The notes under the pieces: model-generated
What the model saw: the letters and a program-made list of their open reading frames with translations, nothing else
Told to the model about the DNA's origin: nothing
Databases searched by the model: none
Part shown: one piece after another, positions 54,430 to 64,000 of the stretch
Layout: every line of letters starts with the position of its first letter
Position numbering within the stretch: the first letter of the stretch is position 1
Position numbers and translations under genes: made by a program
Source: Harmonia axyridis
Lineage: Eukaryota; Arthropoda; Insecta; Coleoptera; Coccinellidae
Assembly (NCBI RefSeq): GCF_914767665.1
Contig: NC_059506.1
Location: 23,041,825 to 23,105,824 of the forward strand
Direction: 5' to 3'
Length of the DNA stretch: 64,000 bases

Positions 54430-55671
54430 TAAGTGTTCATTCAGCGGGTAGGTTTTTTTTGAAGGTACGAACGTGTTTGGAGAAAATTATCGTTGGTGAA
54501 TGTCTTGTATGGCTTCTATTTATTCAGAACGTATGAGATCAAATAGAGCAAGATCTTGTGGACACAACATTCACTTTACATTTGATGCACTAATGGAAAT
54601 CAATACTGTGTGTGCTTTATCGTAAGGCTAAAACTATTACTGGGTTTCGAAATTATTATTGTCATGAAAGGTCTCATTTTTGCGTGTAATATACTTCACT
54701 TTATCTCAGACTGATTTGCACTTTTTTATGAACAATTTTACTTGTCAACAACATCAAAATTAGTACTAATAGTAAAAAAATGAACTGTCGTTGACAAGTT
54801 TGTATTTTGATCAGTAGGAGATTCTTGTAAATGAATCCTCTCACCAATACTTTGCACTAGAAATTGATGAAGAGCAGAGCATTCTTGTCAATTTTTTTTC
54901 GTGGTATTCTCAATCTTTGTGATTGGCGAAGAGGAATATTATTTGCTTAATTATGTGTTGGAAAAAGTTAGATAATACGTGATTTATTTTCCGTAAATAC
55001 AATTTTTTTTTCCACAGAGTTTCAATACAAATTTTCCAACTTAATCGATACTCGAAGTGACTCCATATTCAAAAATTAGCATGGCATCAACAGAAAAACG
55101 GCTATAATCGTAACAAAATCCACTTCTGTTATACCCAGAAGCAGTTTCGAACGAAACCTATATCGAAACTTTTAACGATTACCCCCTGCTTCTACAAGAA
55201 AACACGTACCTATTGGCTTCTGGTTCTTGTTCCCATTAATTGGACGTTAGATAACAATCTCAATTCTTTGCGTGCACATGTGCGCGCCTGGTCCCATAGG
55301 TTTTGGTCGTAACTCGAACTTAACTAGCTTGTTCTCTCTGATCGATATTGCCAATTTTTCGTTCTAAATTGGGATTAAAATCACAGGTATTGGACCCATT
55401 ATTTTTTATGGGCATATGCGGTGAATTCTTGGTCTCGCTTTGTGAAAGTTCTTGCTCCCTTCTTGTCCACCAATCGGGGAAAAATATGGAAATTTACGAT
55501 AATTTAACTCTAAAGAAATCAAATGACAGTTATTCTATTACAATTTTAATTAAGCTTTCTAGATGGATACAGTTGGCATTTCGTATACGTCATCAGTGAC
55601 GTCATGCCATTGCTAAAATAAATAAACAGTATAGAGTCAAATACAAAGAATTGATATCGGTCCATTTGATC
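54430..55671. other. Unassigned AT-rich sequence
   Basis: ATCAGTGACGTCATG at about 55591 contains a perfect TGACGTCA. Its inverse context TGACGTCACTGATGACG matches 22700-22716. No gene is seen. Confidence 0.45.
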
Positions 55672-56211
55672 TTATTCGAGGTAGGAAGCCGCGTCGTCGT
55701 CACTCTCCAGTTCTACCCTTTTTCCTCTAAAAACGTATTCAAGAAACGTCTCTCGATTACATGCAGAACCTGCATCTTCATCCCCGCTCCATCGCGCCAT
55801 TGTATCATTTATTATTTCCTTCCGGCCTGACGAACTCACTAAAAATTCCTTCTGGATGGCTCTGTTCGAAAATAACAGCCTGGTCATATTTTATTGAAGC
55901 GCACTGTGTCTGAACGGCAGCAGCAACATAATGGACCACTGATATATTATGCTCTTTCTGTCTATTGCTAGGAGCTCTCTGGCAACTACGCTACAGGAAG
56001 TATGCCGGGCATTATTTCCATTATAAATTACTTTAGCTTTCTGAAAACGATCGCGTTTCCCCCTCCCATTTTTCATGTTCAGTAGTTCCCTCCTTCGTGT
56101 CGAGGAGCTGAAACGGTTGCGAAAATGATGATCTGCTTTGATCTTCGCAATTCGCCGACCGCAAGAAACGCCGACAAAAGTTGAGTGATGACCTGTAAGA
56201 AGTAGCCACAT
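55672..56211 (-). pseudogene. Unassigned broken frame with some coding look
   Basis: One minus-strand frame runs from 56211 to 55672, broken by a single TAA at 55891-55893. The second part reads MARWSGDEDAGSACNRETFL and ends ESDDDAASYLE. Base composition is more balanced than the surroundings and charged residues are frequent. A competing frame over 56033-56218 is also open. No domain is recognised. It could be an exon remnant, a decayed mobile-element ORF or chance. Confidence 0.25.
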
Positions 56212-56565
56212 TTTGCAAGAAGTATATTCAGGAAATTGCTATACCTGTTGTGCTGTCATCAATTCTTGACATTTATTTTTTTAGGTTAGAAATTGTGTAT
56301 TCTCAGTTGAAACTTTGTGGTTTGAGTTAAGTGGAGGACGTAATTTTGAGTTACTCTATGGTTTTCTCAGGAAACTTTGAAGAACAGTTCGTATCGCTAT
56401 AGATGAGATGATAAAATAGAATTTTGTTATCCTCTTTCAATGTTTATAGGACGATTATTTTGGAAACTTCAAGTATGATGAGTTCTGCTGATACACACAA
56501 AAAGGCTAACCTTCTGAAAGACTCTGATAGAAAAATTGAAAGTTAGATCGAAGATGTTTCATCTT
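56212..56565. other. Unassigned AT-rich sequence
   Basis: No feature seen. Confidence 0.5.
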
Positions 56566-56639
56566 GAATAGCCCGCTATTGTGACAGCTGTCATCTTTTG
56601 ACATTTGACAAGGAGAAACTACGCCATTACTGAAAGTGG

Positions 56640-56910
56640 AATGATACTGTCACTGTTTGTTGCGGTTTTTGGGATGATGGTGTGATAGGACCTTGCTTAT
56701 TCGAAAATGAGGCTGGTTCAAATGTAACGGTGCATGGATTGCGCTACCGAGCTATCCACAATTGATTCAAGACCTCAAATATAGAATTCGTGAAGTTATG
56801 GTGGACTTACAGCAAATGTGCGAATTGGTCATTGAAAATGAAATGACAGATGTATGGTGCTGCAACCGTAGCGGTGATGGCCTTTTGGCTGTTATCGTTT
56901 TCCATGGTTA
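56640..56910 (+). pseudogene. Internally deleted IS630-like transposase
   Basis: The first part reads VTVCCGFWDDGVIGPCLFEN, then EAGSNVTVHGLRYRAIHN, matching the VTVWCGxWxxGIIGPYFFEN...VTVNGxRYRxM segment around the first catalytic aspartate region of an IS630-like insect transposase. The next segment, QDLKYRIREVMVDLQQM and CELVIENEMTD, corresponds to the C-terminal TIExLKxNIRxxIxEI...VIENW region. The stretch with the second and third aspartate blocks is missing, so the two parts are joined by an internal deletion of about 100 codons. Confidence 0.7.
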
Positions 56911-57314
56911 ATGACTTACTTTCCTTTTTAAGATGAATTGAACATCTTGTCAAAATGTACCCATTTTAATATCAAAATGTTTTTAACTTTGGAGACTGAA
57001 AAATTTATCGTGTATAAACTACAGTGAATACAATAAGTTTGAATGAATATAATATTATAGGCTTGCTTTGTCAGTTCGCTCTGATTATTCTCTGTAAATT
57101 AGTGAAAATCAACCTTCAAAAAATTCACTTGACTAACGTTTGTTTATTTTGTTTCAGGTAATGATCCACTGATTGTAATGGTTTTGGTAAGACGTAGAAT
57201 GTGTGGGAACACGAGTAAATCGAAAAGATCCAGTGTAAACATTTATTGTCCTTATCTTCGACGAGTCAACATTGAAAATTTCAAAGCAACAGTCGCTCCC
57301 AGCGATATCGCGTA
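56911..57314. other. Unassigned AT-rich sequence
   Basis: No feature seen. Confidence 0.5.
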
Positions 57315-57316
57315 TA

Positions 57317-57611
57317 CAGGGTGTGGCAATAAATTGTCCTTGGGATTTCGTTGGCATATTGAAAAGATTGAATGTTTGTGCGTCGAGGAAAAGCAACGCG
57401 TGTGTGTTTTAGTGGTTGTGTGAAGAGATACCAGTTGAGGAGCTAATGTGCCATTCATTCTGGGATTACCCATGGTTCTAACAAAGGATTATCACTCCAC
57501 TTGGCAGCTTTACATCTTGGATTAACCACAGTGTGTTTTGGAAACGGTGATGTCTCCAGTTGTAAGTTCTATCGGTGTAACGAAATGCTTTGGAGTTTTT
57601 GCCACCCCCTG
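57317..57611. mobile_element. MITE with Tc1/mariner-type ends
   Basis: The left end CAGGGTGTGGCAATAAATTG is mirrored by the right end TTTTTGCCACCCCCTG. Both are bounded by TA (57315-57316, 57612-57613). An inner ATTTCG(T)TGG / (TA)ACGAAAT pair extends the inverted similarity to about 40 bases. The interior (about 295 bp) has opposing frames but no domain. Confidence 0.65.
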
Positions 57612-57707
57612 TATATCTGTTGCTCGTTTAAGATCGGGACAATCTCAAATTGTGCATGTTAGACGTAGATAATCCCTTAGATAAAAGTAAATCCGTTATT
57701 CTTATGT

Positions 57708-57767
57708 GTCATCTGTCAAAGTGACTGTCATCTGTCAAAATGACAGTCATCTGTCAAAGTGACAGTG
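57708..57767 (+). repeat. Three tandem CATCTGTCAAA units
   Basis: About 19-bp units, CATCTGTCAAAGTGACTGT, CATCTGTCAAAATGACAGT and CATCTGTCAAAGTGACAGT. Each holds CATCTG (E-box-like) and TGTCA (TALE homeodomain-like) cores. They lie just beyond the end of the 57817-58068 frame. A regulatory role is speculative. Confidence 0.8.
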
Positions 57768-57816
57768 GTACCATATTTTGCGAGCAGTTTCAGTTCAACG
57801 CCAACCGGTCACTGCT

Positions 57817-58068
57817 TTAAAGATATTTCAACCATTTTTTACGTGCCGCCAACCACATCTGCCTCTCTTTGTGGTCTACTTCCTGAAGCTCTGGCAACGT
57901 AGCGGTACCCGTTGGTTCTTCTAATTCCTCTTCTACATCGTGAAACATTTTAATGGCGTCCTTAATAACATCGCAGAAAATGTGTTTAGGTAGAGAGGAA
58001 AGTAGTTTGCGATAGTCGGATTGTAAATAAGTTAAGAAGAATATTTCTGAATAGGAATAAATATCCAT
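57817..58068 (-). CDS. Unassigned small protein or terminal exon, 83 codons
   Basis: This is the most protein-like frame not attributable to a repeat. It has an ATG at 58068, then LSSLPKHIFCDVIKDAIKMF, an acidic DVEEELEEP stretch and a basic KERQMWLAARKKWLKYL end. Composition is more balanced than the AT-rich surroundings and hydrophobic/charged patterning suggests helices. I do not recognise the family. It could be a terminal exon whose upstream exons lie beyond 58068 on the plus coordinate, a small gene, or a mobile-element fragment. Confidence 0.35.
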   Translation of the reverse strand: MDIYSYSEIFFLTYLQSDYRKLLSSLPKHIFCDVIKDAIKMFHDVEEELEEPTGTATLPELQEVDHKERQMWLAARKKWLKYL

Positions 58069-59673
58069 TCGTGACTGATAATATTTTATGGTATTCTTGG
58101 GTTCTTCCGCGTTATTGAAAAGAGGCTTTCAGTTAGATGATGTTTATTACCGTTTTATTATTAGCGAATTGAACAAAATGAGGACGAAAACAATTTTCAA
58201 CATGAATATGACCTTACGTGCAGAGACTCGTCTGATAATTAATACAAAACTTCAATATGGATTCTCAATGCATTTTGCAAGTTCGAATGGAATTTTTATT
58301 CGAGACAGAAACTAATAAAGTGAAATAAATAAGTGGTAACGTGTTTTGGAAATATTTATTCGTCCTTTATTTTTATACTTCAAGTTCGAGGGTCACTTGG
58401 AATTGAGATAAATTGATCTTGTGTCCTTAAACAGGACATAGCGATAACCCCCAGTTATTGGATTGTAACGAAGGATCTTGAAATGTAGTTTCGAATGATT
58501 TTGTTGAAAGTATCAGGGACTTGGAACCATTCTCTATAGCTTGACCCTGTGAAGTGTCAACCTTAAACTTTCGGAGAACCATGACTCTCAAATATTATTA
58601 TTCATCATTATTCAGTTCTTTAGAAACAGCGGAATAATAAAAGATATAATAGAGGCGGCTGACTACCAAATTTTTCAGAATAATGGAAATAAAATAAAAC
58701 AATCAATTTCCACAATTATGTTCGACCGATCAGTCGAAACATTTCTTTAGCTGTGTTCAGGGCATTTCATGCTAATTCAGTACAGTTTTACGGATCGGCG
58801 AGACTATAAGTTGAAAATCATCAGAAGTAGCAAAAAAAATTGTAATTGGAAGACATGTCCCTTAATTGTAGAAAACATAGAAATTAATTTCATTATGAAT
58901 GATCATCTTAGAGCTACAAAGGAAAAACAAGTTTTTTAAACTCGAGGATAAACTCTAGTTGTATTCTTCAAGATAGTAAAATTTCGTCTTATATTCGTCC
59001 TTGTTGTTTCTGAATGATTTTTTTGCTTTGATCTTGATTAGATATCTCGACTATACTCTTCAAATTCCCAAAATATACGTCTTAGTCACTTAACCTTGGG
59101 GAATATTCTGTTCGAACTATCATTAAAATATTTTCGATCGAAACAAGAATTCGCCAATGAAATTTGCAATATTTACTACCATTTTAGAGACGGTAGGTTT
59201 CCTAGAAACGCATTATGAATCGCCAGAAAACTGGTCTATGATATACAGCAATTTATGTTTACATAGTTGCCGATTGGGTTGAAGTTCCCTGAATTAACGA
59301 AAACTTTTGGTGTTCTATTTAAACTTGGTTAAACCTTCATATGTATATTTCATTAAATATTTGTAGGAATTTCCGCTTTTCCCTATGGCGATTACAAGTT
59401 TTTCCTCATTTCTACTCAATTGTTGTTTCTCTCTTCTGATTGTGGGAGAGGTAGGTTTTCTTGATTGTCTTTCTTATTGGGATATTTTCTTCTCAATACA
59501 TTGTTATTGTGATCCTTCAATGCTTTCATCACCTTTTTTGTTTGTACACAATTTCTTCAATGGTTGAAATTTTCAGTTCTCCTCTTCTCTGATGTGCTTG
59601 TTGCTTTTTCTATTCCCATGGCACCAAATGTTGTACTTAGCAAAGGTTTCATCTTGTAGTTTGTCGTATAGTA
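58069..59673. other. Unassigned AT-rich sequence
   Basis: No feature is supported. Confidence 0.5.
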
Positions 59674-59775
59674 CTAGTTGACTACTCTTCTGTAAATTAG
59701 TTTGTCCATTACTTTGCTCAGTGCCGATAGAAAGCTTATGGTTAGGTAGTTCGATGGATCTTTTCTTTTTTTATT
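59674..59775 (-). pseudogene. Non-LTR reverse transcriptase fragment
   Basis: The minus-strand frame reads DPSNYLTISFLSALSKVMDK, then LIYRRVVN. This matches the DPSNYRPISLLSxLSKxFEKLIYxRL motif at the start of jockey/CR1-type reverse transcriptase domains. Only about 30 residues match. Codons on either side are unrelated. A short decayed fragment. Confidence 0.65.
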
Positions 59776-60823
59776 TGCTTCGTGCCGAAATCTGAACGAA
59801 CGATCTGGCAACCTCGACGAGGACCGGTTTGTAGCCGAAACTCGTGTGGCGTCAAAAATTCTGATCATTTGACTATCTCGTGGCAAAATCAAACAAGGAA
59901 ACGTGTTCTGAAGTGTTCAACGTGGCCGTTGCCAACCTTGAAATTTTTAAAGATTGGCCGAATCGCGTATGATAAAACGCTGTTTACCATCATTGCTAAA
60001 CTAAACACGTTTAGATTTCCTATACGTATGAGTATAAGAAGTACCTTGGTCTTTGTGATTTGTTTGTTGGGAATTCGTTGAACCCTTATCGTACCCTAGT
60101 TAAAATGATAAATGCGTCCTGTTTGTACTTGGAACCACGTGAAGATGACGAATTTTTATCGGTGGCAAAAATGCTGATATGAAGTCTAGAGATTTGGCAG
60201 GCTTATTCGTCTGACCATTCGCATTTGAAATTTAACGATAAAAAAATTAAATTCACGATGTTTACTGTTTAGAGCGGAGGGGTCACTCATCCAGATTCTG
60301 AAATCGTCTGAGTCTGCTTAAGTCCATATCTGTAAATTCTGCCACTTTGAATAGCTATGCATCTGAAGGGCTGAGTACATCTTTTTATTTCTGCGAAAAA
60401 ATAACGAAATACGGCGTATAGCTTTTGAGAATGTCAACTTGACGAAAAATAATAATTTAATGATTTCAGCCTTTGACGAAACTTCACATGAATATTCGTT
60501 TTGTTATTCTACAAGGAATCAATCGGTTTTTATTCGATCTGATCAATTTTTCTTGAAATATTGATAAATTATTTTTTTTTCTTTGGATCCAATATACGGA
60601 TATTGTTTTGATTCAACTCAAAAGAATTATTTTAGTTTCACAACTATCATAAAAATGTTAGATTATGTCATTCTAAAGTTGTAGTGCTCATATCCAGCTT
60701 CAGATTAATTGCAAATCGCATTGCTTTTTTCGATTTATGAACTTGAACATGTATATCGTCGAAATCAGTGTTCATAGACATTTGACATTGACAATTAAAT
60801 TACAATTAAAATTCAAATATAAC
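59776..60823. other. Unassigned sequence
   Basis: No feature is supported. 59780-59960 is less AT-rich and repeat-free. Confidence 0.45.
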
Positions 60824-61410
60824 ATAGAGTAATAAACATAGATAGAGGGAGTACACACAATTTTTTCATGTCTTCAACATGGTTAGGTTACGTTGTCGGA
60901 TTATGATATATTTTCAAATCCACAATTTTACTATATCGTTTTGAATGTATATTATATTGAATAAAATATATTTATTTGAGTGACTCCCGATTAAATATGC
61001 AAATTTGAATATTTGGAATCCGATATTTTTCCTAATTGTCGAATTTATAATAAACAGAATATTTAATATTTTCTGTATCTATCTGCTGAAATTCAAGGTT
61101 TGGCAACTTTTGCTCTCCCAGTGTCATCGGTTGTGTCACGTCGTTTGGTGCGCTTGAAGTTTGTTTTCTGAATTTCTGATATAGTTAGGTATTTATTTCA
61201 ATATATTTCGAGTTGATATGAAACGTTGATTCATTATGGGACTTGAGAAGTGCGTTCTTTGTGGAAAAACTCGCGAATTGAGTGAAATATCGTATCACTG
61301 ATATGTTTTCATTTCCGCGCGCTTCATCTCAGTTTTCATAGTTCATGTTGGGGACAAAATTTGCTTACTGAAAATTACATATGCTCTCTCTATCTATGTT
61401 TATAACACTA
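60824..61410. mobile_element. MITE of family P3, copy 2
   Basis: Left end ATAGAGTAATAAACATAGAT and right end ATCTATGTTTATAACACTA, with the same interior as the 32244 copy. The internal ATG frame at 61236-61301 is the best preserved: MGLEKCVLCGKTRELSEISY. The minus-strand frame ending at 61032 again closes YKFDN, but has a stop further upstream. AAATATA occurs on both flanks. Confidence 0.8.
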
Positions 61411-61975
61411 AAAAATATATTTTCTACGTTTACTGGAAACAAAAGTTGACAGATTTAACTGAAACTACGTGCGTGTTCCAAACCGCCATAAATCTGAGAA
61501 AACGGTTGGTCAACTCCGCATAAAAATGAAATCTGTTTTATAGCTTTTCGAGTCCGAACATCGTCCATTGTTCAACTGCAGTGTTGGCTCGAGACCTTTC
61601 GTAGGTAATAATCAACTTTCACCCACATTTCCGCTCGTGTTGAATTTCCTCTCGGTTGTGTAACGTTGTGAGAGTTGCGATGCAGGGGAAAATCACTTAC
61701 CTACCTACTTCTTACAGCCGATGACTCACAATATTCTCGCGAATGTTGAATTGGAACAACTACTGGTTTTGGTACGGTTCTGATCGACAGTAGCTGTCAT
61801 TGAATTCGTTGATTTTTTCTGAATGTTTCGGTGTTTCGAGATTGTTGTGCCTCTGAGAGAAAATGTCAGACGACCTCGTTTCGTTTTTTTTTTTTCAAGC
61901 TTGTTCTCTGAACCGATCGCGCTCTGTTATTTCGTCTTAATGTTTGTAATTTCTGAGTTGAGAATGGTCTGAAGC
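61411..61975. other. Unassigned sequence between two P3 MITEs
   Basis: No gene or repeat seen. A T run lies at 61886-61898. Confidence 0.5.
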
Positions 61976-62510
61976 ATAGAGTGATAAACATAAATAGAGG
62001 GTGTATACGCAATTTTTACATGTCCCCAACATGGTTAGATTACGTTGTCGGATTGTGATATCTTTTCAAATCCGCAATTTTACTAGATCATTATGAATGA
62101 ATATTATATTGAATGAAATATATTTATTTGCGTGATTCCCGATCAAATATGCAAATTCGAATATTTTGAATCCGATATTTTTCCTAGTTGTCGAATTTAT
62201 AATAAGCGGAATATTTATTATTTTCTGTATCTACCTGATAAAATCCGAGGTTTGGCAACTTTTGCGCTCCTAGTGTCATCGGTTGTTTCACGTCGTTTGG
62301 CGCGCTTTATCTTGAGTTAATATGAAACGTTGATTCACTATGGGACATAAGAAGTACGTTCTTTGTGGAGAAATTCCCGAATCGAGTGAAATATCACTGA
62401 TATGTTTTCATTTCCGCGCGATCCATGTCAAATTTGATAGTTCATGTTGGGGATAAAATTTGCTTACTGAAAATGACATAGGCTCCCTCTATCTATGTTT
62501 ATTACTTTGA
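61976..62510. mobile_element. MITE of family P3, copy 3
   Basis: Left end ATAGAGTGATAAACATAAAT and right end ATCTATGTTTATTACTTTGA. The flanks GGTCTGAAGC (61966-61975) and GGTCTCAAGC (62511-62520) are a 10-bp direct repeat with one mismatch, which fixes the element borders. About 50 bp shorter than the other copies owing to internal deletions. The internal frame begins MGHKKYVLCGE at 62340, with the first cysteine lost. Confidence 0.85.
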
Positions 62511-62520
62511 GGTCTCAAGC

Positions 62521-64000
62521 AAACATTATAAACGATAACTTCGTTAATCAAAATCAGACAAGGGGTTTCGTAAATTTGGCCGAGTGAAAATTTGAAGCCT
62601 CTTCCATATTTAAAATGAAAGAGAGAAATGCTGATTCTGTTTTGTTAACCGAAGTATTTTATTCAAGATTCAAGATCTACCATATTTTCCTAAGATATCT
62701 CCGGTTTATTATTTCTCTTTTCAAAATTTAGTAAACCCTTTCCAAACATTCTTCGTAGGTGATAAAATTGGGTTGGCGTTTCATATTTTGCAATAAATTT
62801 TTCGATTCTCAGTATTTTTGCTTAACAAGGTAGTGAGAAGTTGTGTCAGTCTTTTTATTTGATTCCTCACCTGCTTTGTTGTCAAAATACATGAAATTCA
62901 AACGTATGTAGCATGTACCTACATTTTTTTTTATAGTACGTATCCAGAAATTCAATCAAATAGAACCTTGAATTGATCAAAATATTGTTTTTTTTTTTGT
63001 AAGTTTGATTATTCTTTCTTTACTCTCCAATATACATGGAAAACAACAAAAATCAAACGTGAAACACCATCGAACATCAAATCAACTTCTCGATTCCTCA
63101 AAGAAATGGTCATTGGTTATTTTTAGCGGCCACTATAATATGCTCAATGTCAACAACAAACTGGCGAATCCGGAGAAAGCAAACAAAACGAATCGGCGAT
63201 ATTTATCCGATCTCATAACTTTTTCACTGTCACATTGCCAACCACATATTTTTTTAGTCCGTTCGAACAAGAGACAATTCTCAATTAGAAATAGATAGAA
63301 TTTATGTCTTAAAAAAAATGTTTTCGTATTACATGTTAGATGTAAATATTGGTTTTTTGTTGACAAGAATTTCAGTTGTCTTCACATTTCACTCCCTTTC
63401 GAAATATATAACAAATCAACATGGCAACATTGCTCCTCATCACATCCGATTTTTTAGAATCTTCAAGGGATACCCAATAGGTTGCGCTGTTGCCACATAG
63501 TTTGCTTCGTTAATTTTCCTCAACCATGACATTTCTAGGATCACTTCACGTCCCCCAGATTATAATCATTTTCCCCACTTTGCTGACTTGCCAAATGTAT
63601 AATCAAACCTGCCAGAACCTCGATTTCGCCAAATTAAACGCCAGATTAAAAAAAAAACCAACGAATCCGATTGGTATCGTCCGCAATTTGCGAATTGCTG
63701 GTGATCAGGCCAGTGCAATTTTAGATTAGGCAAAATCGGTTGATATTAATGAATCGTTAGATTATTACTGCCGCAGTCCGTGGGTTTGCTGATTGCTCAA
63801 AGGGAGTTGGAATTGGGGATTTTCCCGATTTGGAGTTGAAACGTTGAAAATCATCTCTAGTCCCTCAAATTTCGATCATAATTTGACGCGATGAAACGGC
63901 AGAAATTTTCGAACTGCTGACCTAACGGTTCGAGAAATTAGTTTCTGCAATTTGGAAAACGCAAAGTCGAGTTTTTTGGTGTAATTCAGGTTCTGTATTT
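62521..64000. other. Unassigned AT-rich sequence to the window end
   Basis: Overlapping short frames on both strands at 63005-63366 and 63318-63729 show no motif. No gene, RNA or repeat is supported. Confidence 0.45.

Overview
This 64 kb window is AT-rich eukaryotic DNA, almost certainly from an insect nuclear genome. The transposase relics belong to insect-type mariner, Tc1 and IS630-like families. There are jockey-type non-LTR retrotransposon tails and a tRNA-headed SINE. A beetle-like genome is a guess from the style of the repeats, not a proof. I find no intact host gene. The only unassigned reading frames with a coding look are on the minus strand at 57817-58068 and 55672-56218, and both are weak. 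Most of the window is either featureless AT-rich sequence or layers of decayed mobile DNA, so it reads as a gene desert or long intron.

Layout. 1-6.1 kb: palindromic non-autonomous repeats, here called families A and B, and a TA-flanked MITE. 7.1-11 kb: two mariner relics tail to tail, one interrupted by a foldback insertion, then a decayed IS630-like element. 11.7-13.2 kb: a 766-bp tandem duplication rich in a GACTATAG motif. 14.6-25.3 kb: a 5S-like fragment, a hAT-like MITE, a dispersed repeat, a SINE and several GC-rich islands. 25.4-29.8 kb: composite A/B repeats and four transposase relics. 30.7-32.8 kb: two non-LTR retrotransposon ends and the first of three copies of a MITE. 33.4-39.4 kb: more family A copies, plus two strong GC-rich hairpins. 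41.7-42.5 kb: a tandem array of about 107-bp units.

The outstanding structure is 42730-48652. It is a 5.9-kb foldback (FB)-like element flanked by a perfect 9-bp direct repeat. Its long inverted arms are made of tandem 142-bp subrepeats, about 10 units on the left and 16 on the right. At the centre of the palindrome sits a second, TA-flanked element with 672-bp inverted arms and an open frame for the N-terminal helix-turn-helix of a Tc1/mariner-like transposase. This is one foldback inside another.

49-64 kb holds a relic of a conserved insect transposon-associated protein, a cluster of reverse transcriptase motif fragments, a foldback whose two arms both keep a transposase catalytic motif, an internally deleted transposase, small MITEs and the two remaining copies of the three-copy MITE. 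No cooperating gene set or operon is present. The common theme is repeated formation of inverted duplications from DNA transposon ends.
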